A DNA stretch of 64,000 bases from Pollutimonas sp963712655 (GCA_963712655.1 CAVQIT010000002.1:124001-188000), one strand, 5' to 3'; shown: positions 43,256 through 52,299, counted from the first letter of the stretch. Notes: a model not told the origin generated them from the letters alone. A program made the numbers and translations.

Positions 43256-44044
43256 ATGCTGTTGTTACTGTCGCCGGCAAAAAAGCTGGATTACGATTCT
43301 TCGGTGCGGACCGCGCTTCATACGCAGCCTTTGTTCATTGAGCAGGCCAGCGAATTGATCAGGGTGTTGAAGAAGAAGTCGGTATCGGAAATCGCCGATT
43401 TGATGAAACTTAGCGATGCCTTGGCCAAGTTGAATGTCGAACGCTATGCGGCCTGGAAGCCTGTGTTCGACCAAGTCAATTCGCGCCAGGCGGTGCTGGC
43501 GTTCAACGGGGATGTGTACGAAGGGCTGGACGCATCCGGCTTGTCGGATGCCAAGTTGAAGTGGGCGCAAGACCATGTGGCTCTGCTTAGTGGCTTGTAT
43601 GGCGTGCTCAGGCCTTTGGACTTGATGCAGCCTTACCGCCTTGAAATGGGCACGCGCTTGGCCACCCGCAAGGCTGCGACGCTGTACGATTTCTGGAAGC
43701 CGGTGATTGCGCAGTACCTGAATAGCCGCCTGGCCGAATTGGCCGGAAGCAAAACCAGGCCGGGCGAGCCAGTGGTGCTGAACCTGGCTTCGGAAGAATA
43801 TTTCAAGTCGGTTGACCTGAAAGCCCTGAACGCCAGGGTCGTGCAGTGCGTGTTCCAGGATTTCAAGAATGACGCCTGGAAAGTCATCAGCTTTCATGCC
43901 AAACGGGCGCGGGGCCTGATGGCTCGCCATGTAATTGACAACAAGATCAATGATCCGGCCAAGCTGCATGGCTTCGACAGCGAGGGCTATGCCTTCGATG
44001 CCGCGGTTTCCACTCCGGAAAAGCTGGTGTTCCGGCGCAAGTAG
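43256..44044 (+). CDS. yaaA: peroxide stress protein YaaA
   Basis: 262 residues, DUF328/YaaA family. It limits free iron and oxidative DNA damage in E. coli and binds DNA. Seen: MLLLLSPAKKLDY at the start, KLSDALAKLNVERY, FNGDVYEGLDA, GLYGVLRPLDLMQPYRLEMGTRL, and LNLASEEYFKSV with AKRARGLMARHVI. AAGGAAAGGG precedes the ATG. Full length for the family (about 258 residues). Confidence 0.95.
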   Translation: MLLLLSPAKKLDYDSSVRTALHTQPLFIEQASELIRVLKKKSVSEIADLMKLSDALAKLNVERYAAWKPVFDQVNSRQAVLAFNGDVYEGLDASGLSDAKLKWAQDHVALLSGLYGVLRPLDLMQPYRLEMGTRLATRKAATLYDFWKPVIAQYLNSRLAELAGSKTRPGEPVVLNLASEEYFKSVDLKALNARVVQCVFQDFKNDAWKVISFHAKRARGLMARHVIDNKINDPAKLHGFDSEGYAFDAAVSTPEKLVFRRK

Positions 44045-44074
44045 GCGCCGGGGCGGCCGGTGTCGGCAAGCTGC

Positions 44075-46297
44075 TCAGGCGGCTTGCACACCGCGCATTT
44101 CCTGGCGTATCAGTTGCGCGGCCTTGACCATTTGCCGCAAGGGATAGGCCAGGGTCGCCAGTTCGCCTTCCGTTTCAATCGACGCTGGCGGGCTGGCGTC
44201 GTTGCCATCCAGGTATTCGCCTATTGCATCCAGCGACTTCTGTATTCCTTCGGGCACGGCCGGCAGGCTGGCCAGAATAGGGATGGCGGAACTGATTTGC
44301 GACGCCATTACGTGGTACTGGATCATCAGGTTATTCAGTTCGGGCACATTGTTCTGGCGCTTGATGGGTTCATCCATCATGCGGTAGAACGCCGACGCGA
44401 AATTGGCGAATGCTATGTACACGTTTTTGCGGGCCAGCCGCCAGCGTACTTCCGCTTCGTGCTGTTCGCCATCCAGCGCATCGGTATCGGCCCCGGGTGT
44501 TGCCGCGGCCTGGGCGGCGGCTGTTTGCGCGCGCGTCAAGGCGGCGTAATCCAAGCCTGTCTTGAGCAGTTCGCTATTGGCCTTCTTGACCGCGTTGGCC
44601 AGGGACGCCATGAAACTATGTTCCCACCAGGGCAGGATGTAGCTGCAAAGCAGGGCAATGCCGCAGCCTATAAAGGTATCGACCAGGCGCTCGCCGATCA
44701 CGATATTGGTGGTGGGCGATAGAAAATGAAAGACCAGCAGCACGAAAACCGTATTGGAAATAGCCGCGATCATGTAGTTCACCTGCACCAGGCTATAGCC
44801 CAGCACGCAGCTTATTACCAGCGCGCCGAAATAGATGTTCGGATTATGGGTGACATTAAAGAGTATCAGGGCCAGCCCGCAGCCGATAAGGGTGCCGACC
44901 AGCCGCCAGCCATTGCGCTGCCGGGTCAGGGCAAAGCCTGGTTTCATGATGACAAGTATGGTCAGGACTATCCAGTATCCATGCATGCCCGCGCCGGGCA
45001 TTATATGTTCCAGGCCGGTGTTGGCGATTATTGCGGTAACCGTCATGGCGGCCAGCGTGGCGATCGCCACGCGCACCGAGTATCGAAAGTGCGGGGAATC
45101 GCGCCGCAGATTGCTGGTCAACATGCCGATACGCCAGGTCTGGCGCGACAGGAATCGATCCAGCGCCTTGTCCAGCCGCTTGTCGATCAGTTCGGCGCTT
45201 GCCGCTGGATTGCGTGTGTGCTCGGCCATGCGATCCACCAGCCGCGTGGCATTGCGCAGGCGGCGCAGCACTTGCACCAGCAGGGCATAGACTTCCGGGT
45301 CGTTGTCGGCCAAGCCGGCCTGGCGGTATTTTTCGAGTTCGTATTCGATCGCCCGTAGCTCCGCCTTGACGGTGTTGCGCTCTTTGACGCTGCGGTTGCG
45401 GGCAATATTCAAGGCAATGTGCGAGACGTTCACGCCTAATTTGTGCAAGGCATCGCGCGCAAAGATCATGACATCGCTGTCGGGCACGCTGCGCCGCAGG
45501 GTGGCGTAATCGGTATGGGTCGCCACCAGGCTATCGAGCAGCGCCACCATATCGATGAAAACGTTGAGCGCCGCGGTCCGCAGCCGGTCACTGCGCCGAT
45601 GGCCCCTGGGCAGTTCGCGCAAGACCGTATCGCGCGCCGCCTGGTGTTTCTCGGTCATGGCCGATTGAGCGTGGATAAGCTTGCGGTAGCTGGCGTCCAG
45701 ATCGGCGTTGACGTCGTAAAACTGTGATCGGGCGAAGATGTAATCCGCCGTGGCGAACAGGGCGACCGACAGCGCCTGCTGTTCTTCGCGATGCCATAGC
45801 AGACGGTGGGCCGCGAAACTGAACACAAAATAGAAGACGCCGCCCATGAACGAGTAAACCGTGTGCATCAGCACTTGGTGAGGGTCCAGGGGCGTGCGCA
45901 TGGTCAGCGTCATGAGCAGCAGGCACGCAAAGCCCAGCAGGCCGCCTTGCTTGCCGAAGACGGTAAACATCGAGAAGATGAAGCACAAGGCGGGCACCAC
46001 CAGCCAGATCAAGACATCGTGCGATGAAGCCAGTCCGGTTATCGCCGCTGTTATCGAACCCAGGAATATGGCGCCCAGCATGCCGTTGGTGCCATAGCGC
46101 CTGGGCCCCCCTGGCTGATCGATGATTGCCACGCAGGCCGCACCGATGGCGGCAATCATGCCTACGCTGTACAGCTGGAAAATGCCGCCCAGCAGCAAGG
46201 CCGGCAACAGTACGCCCACCGATTGGCGCAAGCCGCCAAAAAAGTAATGGCTGTAGATGAAACGCTCAAGCTGCGGGATACCAGAAGCCATGCGCAT
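44075..46297 (-). CDS. FUSC family inner-membrane protein (YccS/AaeB-like)
   Basis: About 740 residues. Two hydrophobic blocks (about residues 25-165 and 355-500 with 5-6 helices each) around a soluble helical domain, the FUSC/aromatic acid exporter layout. The second block shows YWIVLTILVIMKPGFALTRQRNG and RLVGTLIGCGLAL, the FUSC_2 signature. Members export hydroxybenzoate-type acids or, in Gram-negatives, are fusaric-acid-resistance-like; the MFP and periplasmic partner genes (aaeA) are not next to it. Start is not certain (ATG at 46297 or 46291). Confidence 0.82.
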   Translation of the reverse strand: MRMASGIPQLERFIYSHYFFGGLRQSVGVLLPALLLGGIFQLYSVGMIAAIGAACVAIIDQPGGPRRYGTNGMLGAIFLGSITAAITGLASSHDVLIWLVVPALCFIFSMFTVFGKQGGLLGFACLLLMTLTMRTPLDPHQVLMHTVYSFMGGVFYFVFSFAAHRLLWHREEQQALSVALFATADYIFARSQFYDVNADLDASYRKLIHAQSAMTEKHQAARDTVLRELPRGHRRSDRLRTAALNVFIDMVALLDSLVATHTDYATLRRSVPDSDVMIFARDALHKLGVNVSHIALNIARNRSVKERNTVKAELRAIEYELEKYRQAGLADNDPEVYALLVQVLRRLRNATRLVDRMAEHTRNPAASAELIDKRLDKALDRFLSRQTWRIGMLTSNLRRDSPHFRYSVRVAIATLAAMTVTAIIANTGLEHIMPGAGMHGYWIVLTILVIMKPGFALTRQRNGWRLVGTLIGCGLALILFNVTHNPNIYFGALVISCVLGYSLVQVNYMIAAISNTVFVLLVFHFLSPTTNIVIGERLVDTFIGCGIALLCSYILPWWEHSFMASLANAVKKANSELLKTGLDYAALTRAQTAAAQAAATPGADTDALDGEQHEAEVRWRLARKNVYIAFANFASAFYRMMDEPIKRQNNVPELNNLMIQYHVMASQISSAIPILASLPAVPEGIQKSLDAIGEYLDGNDASPPASIETEGELATLAYPLRQMVKAAQLIRQEMRGVQAA

Positions 46298-46361
46298 AAC
46301 CGCGGTGGTGGAAGATGCCGCTAGTATAGAGGAGAGTACCCTGGCCGTCGCGGCCGGCGGG

Positions 46362-47318
46362 CTATGCCGGAATGGCCGCGCTGTCGTTGGGCGGTTTTGG
46401 CGTTGAACCAAGCGATTTCTCGATGGCGCGGTGTACTTCCGGAGATAAGAATTCGATCAGTTTCAAGGCATGTTCGCTTGGCGTGTTGTCGCTGCGTATC
46501 GTTACGTAGGCCATGTTTTCCTGGAACAGATGCGCGACGTCGATGGCGCGCAGGCCGGTGTCGTATTCCGGGTTGAACGCGGTATTGCTGACGATGCCCA
46601 CACCCAGGCCCGATAAGACGTAGGTCTTGACGATCTCGGTATCCGTGGCGCTTAGCACGACATTTACATGCAGGCCTTTATCTTCGAATGAGCGTGATAT
46701 GCGCGTGCGGGCGGGAAAGCCCCTGTCGTAAGTGATCAGCGGATATTTCACGATATCGGCCAGGGTGATTTTCTTGAGTTTCAGCAAAGGATGATCCGGC
46801 AAGGTGATAACCACCCGGCGCATGGGATAGCACGGGAAGAAACGCAAGCCGGGGTGGCTTTGGTTATAGATGGTCGAGATCGAAAAATCTATTTCGCCGG
46901 ACTCGACCCATTCGAGCACTTGTTGATGCACGCCTTGCCGGATGCGCAACATGACATTGGGGTAGAGCTGGACGAATTTCCCGATGGCGCCAGGCAATGA
47001 ATACCTGGCATGGGTGTTGCCGGTTCCCACCGTCAACACGCCTGTGGCGCCATCGGCAAGCTCGCGGGCGACAACCTCCAGATCGTCGATCGCGTCCAGG
47101 GCTCTTGTGATGATGGGAAGCAGCAGTTTCCCCTGTTCAGTCAGGCCTGTGAAACGTCCTTTATCGCGAAGCAGCAAAGGAAGATCCAGGCGCTCCTCGA
47201 GCAAGTGCAAATGGCGGGTAAGCGCAGGCTGCGACAAGTTCAGGCTTTGCGCGGCCCGGGTCAGATTGAGTTCCTGGCGCAGGATTTCTCTGATGCCCTT
47301 TAATTGCTGCAATTTCAT
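46362..47318 (-). CDS. LysR-family regulator, CysB/Cbl-like
   Basis: 318 residues. Winged helix MKLQQLKGIREILRQELNLT with SLNLSQPALTRHLHLLEERL, then an effector domain (GVLTVGTGNTHARYSLPGAI, VESGEIDFSISTI, PLITYDRGFPARTRI, VLSGLGVGIV). The helical start and GNTHARYSLP segment resemble CysB/Cbl, regulators that sense sulfur status through sulfate, thiosulfate or O-acetylserine. Divergent from the ComA-like gene, so it probably controls the 47.5-51.9 kb cluster. The CysB likeness fits the sulfonate-like enzyme family beside it. Confidence 0.88.
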   Translation of the reverse strand: MKLQQLKGIREILRQELNLTRAAQSLNLSQPALTRHLHLLEERLDLPLLLRDKGRFTGLTEQGKLLLPIITRALDAIDDLEVVARELADGATGVLTVGTGNTHARYSLPGAIGKFVQLYPNVMLRIRQGVHQQVLEWVESGEIDFSISTIYNQSHPGLRFFPCYPMRRVVITLPDHPLLKLKKITLADIVKYPLITYDRGFPARTRISRSFEDKGLHVNVVLSATDTEIVKTYVLSGLGVGIVSNTAFNPEYDTGLRAIDVAHLFQENMAYVTIRSDNTPSEHALKLIEFLSPEVHRAIEKSLGSTPKPPNDSAAIPA

Positions 47319-47385
47319 CGCCGTTCCTTTTGAACAAGAGCCGGGGGTATGAATAGCCGGGTGTATGAGTAATCAATCAGCTTAG

Positions 47386-47424
47386 TTGATCGAACTATCA
47401 AACTATATCATTTGATTTGATCGA
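47386..47424. promoter_or_regulatory. LysR-type operator candidate between the LysR and ComA-like genes
   Basis: TGAT-N6-ATCA (47387-47400), ATCAAA-N8-TTTGAT (47397-47416), and a direct copy of TTGATCGA at both ends (47386, 47417). AT-rich, interrupted dyads of this sort in a divergent gap are typical LysR sites. The remaining 130 bp to the ComA-like start hold no other feature I can name. Confidence 0.55.
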
Positions 47425-47553
47425 TTCATGTTCTTACCATTGCTCTATGACGCCACGGCACGCATTGTTGCGGCGTCGGCATTGCCGTATCGGCAATGGC
47501 GGCTACCGCAATTGGGCGGTAGTTCAGCTTCTTCCCAAATAGGAAAAGTAATA

Positions 47554-48480
47554 ATGAGCAACCCATCTTTCAGCGAGTTCGTGGGCATCAATCTTCATGA
47601 GCGAGAAAAAAAACCGCGTCGAATCGGCGTCAATATGATCATCGACACTGGTTACTCGCTGCCTGTGGTGGCAGGGGTGCTGGAGCAGTACGGCCATCTT
47701 GTGGACATTGTCAAGCTAACGGAATTGCATCTGACTGCGCCGGTTGCCGTGATTCGCGAAAAAATCAGGCGCTACCGGGATGCGGGCGTCAGTGTCCAGC
47801 CGGGCGGTATCGTGGTGGAATTGGCGCGCTTGCAGGGCAACGAGCTGAATGTCCTGGCCAAGCTGAAAGACATGGGGTTTGACGCGATCGAGGTATCCAG
47901 CAGTTCGACCACGCAGCGCGAGCGGGATACCGAAGCTGAGTTTGTGCAAAACGTGCGCAAATCGGGCTTTACCGTATTTGGCGAAGTCGGCAAGAAATTC
48001 CCTACGGATGACAAGACACGGCGTTCGGACACCGAGCTGGATGTTGGCGAAACCATTGCGCAGGTGCGAGCCCTGCTCGATGGGGGGGCGCTGAAGGTTT
48101 ATTGGGAGGGCCATGTCTTGCGTCGCATTATGGGCGATAACGCATCCGACATTCTCAGCCGCCATCCGCAGGCGACGCAGCAGGTCCAGGAAGTGGTGAA
48201 GGCCATCGGACAGGACAAGCTGATTTTCGAAGTGTCCAGCATGATTCCATATATCCACCGCCGCGCCCAGCAATTCTGGATGGTGCGTAATTTCGGGCCC
48301 GATGTAAACATCGGCAACATACGCCTGGAAGAAGTTCAATTCATGGAGCACATCCGCCTTGGCACATGGCCCGTCTTTGGCTTTGGCCCTATCGGCGACC
48401 ATCCTTACATGCATTCGCTGGAAACGAATGGCGGCGTACCCACCGCCACATGGTGGACGGACATTCCCATAGCCAAATAA
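47554..48480 (+). CDS. ComA-like protein (phosphosulfolactate synthase family)
   Basis: 308 residues from the ATG at 47554 (MSNPSFSEF), which follows AGGAAAAG. TIM-barrel of the ComA/PSL synthase family, which adds sulfite to phosphoenolpyruvate. Family-like blocks: RIGVNMIIDTGYS, HLVDIVKLTEL, VSVQPGGIVVELA, MGFDAIEVSSSSTT, FTVFGEVGKKFP and GGALKVYWEG. In this window its partners are a Bug receptor, a PrpD protein and an SDR, not coenzyme M or sulfolactate genes, so its real substrate may differ. The open frame upstream to 47428 looks non-coding. Confidence 0.82.
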   Translation: MSNPSFSEFVGINLHEREKKPRRIGVNMIIDTGYSLPVVAGVLEQYGHLVDIVKLTELHLTAPVAVIREKIRRYRDAGVSVQPGGIVVELARLQGNELNVLAKLKDMGFDAIEVSSSSTTQRERDTEAEFVQNVRKSGFTVFGEVGKKFPTDDKTRRSDTELDVGETIAQVRALLDGGALKVYWEGHVLRRIMGDNASDILSRHPQATQQVQEVVKAIGQDKLIFEVSSMIPYIHRRAQQFWMVRNFGPDVNIGNIRLEEVQFMEHIRLGTWPVFGFGPIGDHPYMHSLETNGGVPTATWWTDIPIAK

Positions 48481-48585
48481 GCCGGCGGGGTCGCAGGAGG
48501 CTAGCTTTCCGCATGTTCGGGGGCGTCGCCGCAGTGCATTGATATACATCGACTCTTGGCGCTTCAGCTTGCTGGAAAACCTGTC

Positions 48586-48645
48586 GTTTCCGCCGCGGTT
48601 CGGATTGCGCAAGCATCGCCTGCGAATCCGAGCCGCGGCGGAAAC
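48586..48645. other. long hairpin between the ComA-like and Bug genes
   Basis: 21-bp inverted repeat with one mismatch: GTTTCCGCCGCGGTTCGGAT+T at 48586-48606 and its complement at 48625-48645, 18-nt loop. It sits in the 239-bp gap of an otherwise tight cluster, so it may be a terminator, attenuator or mRNA processing site. AAAA follows rather than T. Confidence 0.7.
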
Positions 48646-48719
48646 CAAAATGGAGCTTTTCCGGCAAGCGCCCATGCTTGGCATTTTTATAAATGAGTTC
48701 AACTCAAAAGGAGACATCC

Positions 48720-49700
48720 ATGCATAATCCATTTTCTCTGCTGGCGGCAAGCTTGGTAAGCCTGGCCGCTCTGTCGGGCGCAAACGCGCAAGCGGCTGCC
48801 GGCTATCCCGACAAGCCTATACATATCATTGTCCCGACCACCACCGGCGGTGCCGCCGATACCTTGACTCGCTTGATTGCGAACAAGCTTTCCTTATCGA
48901 TGAACGTTTCGGTTGTTGTAGAGACCAAGCCTGGCGCCGGCAATATCATCGGCAGCAATTATGTGGCGAATGCCGCAGCGGATGGCTATACCTTGCTGAT
49001 GACATATACGGATCACGTATTCAATCCGTTCCTGCATTCATCGATGCCTTATGACACCAGGAAGGCCTTTACACCCGTTACGCAGATCGGTTCGGTGCCT
49101 ATGGTGCTGGTCGTAAATCCTCGTGTGAAAGCCAAGACAGTGGCTGAATTGATTGCATTGGCAAAGGCCGAACCGGGAACGCTCAATTACGCGTCCGCCG
49201 GCAATGGCACTTCCCTGCATTTGGCGGGCGTGCTGTTCACGTCGATGGCAAAGATAGACGTCATGCATATTCCCTACAAAGGAACGTCGCCCGGCATGGT
49301 GGATCTGCTTGGCGGACGTGTGCAGTTCATGTTTCCTACCTTGGTCTCGGTGGCGTCGGCGATCAAGGACCACAGCGTCAGGCCGCTGGCGGTGGCCAGT
49401 GCGCACAGGGTACCCAGCATGCCGGACTTGCCAACAGTTGCCGAAGCGGCAAATCTACCCGGTTATGAGGCGAGCATCTGGTACGCCGTCCTGGCGCCCG
49501 CCGGTACGCCGAAACCGATCGTCGCCAAGCTGAATGCTGAATTCCGCAAGGTCCTGGCCGATCCCGAACTGCATACGCAGATCGAAAATCAGGGCTTTAC
49601 CATTGCTCCGAGCACGCCGGAGGAACTTGGAAAAAAAATCGATGCGGAGCTTGATCGATGGGGCAAGGTGATACGCCAGAACAATATCAAGCTGGATTGA
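48720..49700 (+). CDS. Bug family tripartite tricarboxylate transporter binding protein
   Basis: 326 residues. Signal peptide MHNPFSLLAASLVSLAALSG ending near AQA, then YPDKPIHIIVPTTTGGAADTLTRLI, ETKPGAGNIIGSNYVA, IPYKGTSPGMVDLLGGRV and YEASIWYAVLAPAGTP. The VPTTTGG replaces the commoner VPFPAGG at the ligand loop, which may reflect a different ligand. AAAAGGAG precedes the ATG. Probably binds the substrate of this cluster; no TctAB genes adjoin it. Confidence 0.9.
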   Translation: MHNPFSLLAASLVSLAALSGANAQAAAGYPDKPIHIIVPTTTGGAADTLTRLIANKLSLSMNVSVVVETKPGAGNIIGSNYVANAAADGYTLLMTYTDHVFNPFLHSSMPYDTRKAFTPVTQIGSVPMVLVVNPRVKAKTVAELIALAKAEPGTLNYASAGNGTSLHLAGVLFTSMAKIDVMHIPYKGTSPGMVDLLGGRVQFMFPTLVSVASAIKDHSVRPLAVASAHRVPSMPDLPTVAEAANLPGYEASIWYAVLAPAGTPKPIVAKLNAEFRKVLADPELHTQIENQGFTIAPSTPEELGKKIDAELDRWGKVIRQNNIKLD

Positions 49701-49755
49701 AATCACGAGAGCAGGGAAATAGAGAAACCGCTTTCAACTTACCGGAATCAATAAC

Positions 49756-51144
49756 ATGAAAGTTAGTTTGACAGACTCGTTGGCAAGCTTTGTGCGCGAA
49801 CTGCGCTATGAAGATATTCCCGCGCAAGGAGTGGAGCGCGCCCGCACGGCCATAATCGATTGCATCGGCTGCATTCTTGCAGGCTCGGTGGAGCCTCCGG
49901 CAAGAATTGTTTCGTCGTGGATTTTGCAAGAAGGAGGCGCGCCCAAGGCAACGCTTATCGGCCAAGGGTACCGCAGTTCCGCGGCCGCCGCGGCGCTTGC
50001 CAACGGCACGGCGGGCCATGCGCTGGACTATGACGATGTAAGCCCGCCCATGATAGGGCATCCCAGCGTACCCCTGGTGCCTGCCTTGCTGGCAGCGGCG
50101 GAGGTCGTCGGTGCCAACGGCGCGCAGGTCGTGGCGGCCTACGTGATAGGGCTTGACGTCGAGGCCCGGTTGGGGCGCCTGATGAACCCGGAGCACTATG
50201 CATACGGTTGGCACGCAACCTCGACGCTCGGCGCCCTGGCTGCGGCGGCGGGTGTGGCGCGGCTCTTGAAACTTAACGATGAGCAGACGCGGCATGCGCT
50301 TGGAATAGCCGCGTCGGGCGCCGGCGGCTTGCGCAAGAATTTTGGTTCCATGGTCAAGCCGCTGCATGCGGGGCAGGCGGCGCAAAGAGGCCTGGCCGCG
50401 GCATTCCTGGCTCTCGAAGGATTCGATGCCGATCCCGCCATCCTGGATGGCCAGCATGGTTTTCTCGACGTGTTCCGCGGACAGGCCGGACTTGCGCGCG
50501 ATGCCTCGTCGATCCGCTTCGCGGTCGATCAGCCGCTTGAAATCATCGAAAGCGGTGTGGGGATCAAACAGTATGCTTGTTGCGGTTGCGTGCATACGGC
50601 GCTCGATATCGTGCGGGCCTTGATGAGAAAGCATGGTTTCACGGCGGCGGACGTGCAGTACGTAACTTGCAACGTTAATGCGCTTGCCCCCGAAGTGCTG
50701 ATCCATCATGATGCCCAGACGGGCCTGCAAGGGAAATTCAGCATGGAATACAGCATCGCAGTGACCCTGCTCGACGGCCAGGCGGGCCCGCGGCAATTCG
50801 AGGACGAGCGAGTACAGCGGGCCGATGTTCGCGATTTGCAGCGCCGGGTTCAGATGAAGGCCGATCCAGACCTGCCGGTGCGGCACGGCGTTTTTCCAGC
50901 CAAACTCACCATAGGCTTGCACAACGGCGAGCAATGGCATGGCGAAGCGCACAAAGCAATAGGCATGCATCCCAGCCTGCCGCTTTCGGACGAGGATATC
51001 GATGCCAAATTCCGTGCTTGCGCGGCTTACGCACTGGATGCCCAAGACACCGAAAAAGCATTGGAGGCATTGCGCTCTCTCGAGAAATTGTCCAGTTTGA
51101 AGCCTGTCATGTCTTTGCTCGCGGGAAAAGGGAAAACGAAATGA
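49756..51144 (+). CDS. MmgE/PrpD family protein
   Basis: 462 residues. Family marks: FVRELRYEDIPAQGVERART, AALANGTAGHALDYDDVS, GWHATSTLGALAAAAGVARL, KPLHAGQAAQRGLAAAFLA and IKQYACCGCVHTALDIV. The family includes 2-methylcitrate dehydratase and several dehydratases or isomerases of hydroxy acids with three carboxylates, so a hydro-lyase step is likely. Coupled to the SDR downstream by an ATGA overlap. Confidence 0.9.
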   Translation: MKVSLTDSLASFVRELRYEDIPAQGVERARTAIIDCIGCILAGSVEPPARIVSSWILQEGGAPKATLIGQGYRSSAAAAALANGTAGHALDYDDVSPPMIGHPSVPLVPALLAAAEVVGANGAQVVAAYVIGLDVEARLGRLMNPEHYAYGWHATSTLGALAAAAGVARLLKLNDEQTRHALGIAASGAGGLRKNFGSMVKPLHAGQAAQRGLAAAFLALEGFDADPAILDGQHGFLDVFRGQAGLARDASSIRFAVDQPLEIIESGVGIKQYACCGCVHTALDIVRALMRKHGFTAADVQYVTCNVNALAPEVLIHHDAQTGLQGKFSMEYSIAVTLLDGQAGPRQFEDERVQRADVRDLQRRVQMKADPDLPVRHGVFPAKLTIGLHNGEQWHGEAHKAIGMHPSLPLSDEDIDAKFRACAAYALDAQDTEKALEALRSLEKLSSLKPVMSLLAGKGKTK

Positions 51145-51911
51145 ACGCCGACACACTTAAACCATTGTCCGGCCGGGTCGCACTGGTTACCGGTTCGGGG
51201 CGGAACATTGGCGCCGCTATTGCAAAGTCCCTGGCCCAGGCGGGCGCTTGCGTTGCGGTTAATGGGCACCGCGATATTCAGGCCCTGGAAAATATGGTGC
51301 AGGTACTCCGGCAACAAGGCGTGAATGCCTGTTCGGTCACAGGCGATGTCGGCAATTCGTCGGATATTGATCGCATGGTCGGCGAAGTGGAAAAGGCGTT
51401 GGGGCCTGTGGATATCGTGGTGTCCAACGCGGCTGTGCGTCCCATGAGCGCTTTGCTCGATATCACCGACGACGATTGGGACAAGGTGATTCGGACCAAT
51501 CTCAGCGCGCCTTTTTACTTGGCGCGGCGCACCCTTCCGGCAATGATGCAAGGGAAATGGGGCCGCTTCATCCATATTTCCGGTCTGGATGGCTTTACCG
51601 GACACATGCCATTGCGCGCCCATAATGTGACCTGCAAGGCCGGCGTCGTGGCGCTTGCGAAAGCGATCGCCCGCGAGTTCGGCGACTACGGTATTACGGC
51701 CAACACCGTCGCGCCGGGCGCCATCGACACCGAAAGGGATTGGAGCCAGTATGTTCACTACGACCCGAAAGCCGTGGTCAAGGACATCCCTGTGGCCCGC
51801 TTGGGAACCGTCGATGATATTGCCGCCGCATGTGTCTATCTGTGTACCGATGCGGCGGGATTCGTTTCGGGACAGACTCTGCATTTAAACGGCGGGCAAT
51901 ACATGTTCTAG
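51141..51911 (+). CDS. SDR-family oxidoreductase (3-oxoacyl-ACP reductase-like)
   Basis: 256 residues from the ATG at 51141. Cofactor motif VTGSGRNIGAAIA, NAAVRPM, FIHISGLDGFTGH with the catalytic Ser, and APGAIDTERDW. At the usual Tyr-x3-Lys there is AHNVTCKAG: the Lys is present but the Tyr position carries Asn or Val, depending on alignment, which would be unusual. NAD(P)-dependent interconversion of a hydroxyl and ketone is expected. Last gene of the ComA-like cluster; its stop (TAG) overlaps the dispersed repeat. Confidence 0.85.
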   Translation: MNADTLKPLSGRVALVTGSGRNIGAAIAKSLAQAGACVAVNGHRDIQALENMVQVLRQQGVNACSVTGDVGNSSDIDRMVGEVEKALGPVDIVVSNAAVRPMSALLDITDDDWDKVIRTNLSAPFYLARRTLPAMMQGKWGRFIHISGLDGFTGHMPLRAHNVTCKAGVVALAKAIAREFGDYGITANTVAPGAIDTERDWSQYVHYDPKAVVKDIPVARLGTVDDIAAACVYLCTDAAGFVSGQTLHLNGGQYMF

Positions 51912-52177
51912 GGCCTGTTGACGCTACATCCCCGCCCGCGCCGGTGTCATATCGGGCGCAGGGCTGTGTTGCGGATTCGTTGCGTACGCTCGGTACGCCG
52001 CCTCACCCGCGCCTTGCCCTGCGCCCGATATGACACCGGCCCTACGGGTGATCGGGTCAACGCCGCGCTGGCAAGGCCCGAAGCGCAGGCGTAGCCGCCG
52101 CTACGGCGAGAATACGCAACGCGGCCAGCGCGGCGTTGACCCGTCACGCGGGCGGGGATGTAGCGTCAACAGGCCCT
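51910..52177. repeat. dispersed repeat with inverted ends, longest copy (copy 3)
   Basis: 268 bp with inverted ends AGGGCCTGTTGACGCTACAT and the complement ending AACAGGCCCT at 52177. Inside are two nested palindromes: GCCGGTGTCATATCGGGCGC with its complement (about 51939-52040), and GGTCAACGCCGCGCTGGC with GCCAGCGCGGCGTTGACC near the right end. No open frame for a transposase. Resembles a miniature, non-autonomous element or REP-like structure. Confidence 0.87.
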
Positions 52178-52274
52178 AGCGGCATAGAGCAAAAGCGCGT
52201 GCTGCTGACAAACATAGCCGCAATAGCCAAACCGAGGTTTAGCCAGCATGGGCAATGCGATCATTCCATTGAAA

Positions 52275-52292
52275 ATAGAGCAATCGCTCTAT
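52275..52292. promoter_or_regulatory. operator 1, 18-bp palindrome
   Basis: ATAGAGCAATCGCTCTAT: perfect 7-bp arms with a 4-bp centre, lying just upstream of the -35. Its near copy is 33 bp downstream. Fits a TetR-family operator; the tetR at 62.2 kb is the natural candidate. Confidence 0.7.
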
Positions 52293-52299
52293 AAAATCG

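Noticed and set aside
51910..52177. Repeat as a CRISPR or an insertion sequence
   Set aside because: No regular spacer pattern and no transposase frame; the inverted ends fit a small non-autonomous element.
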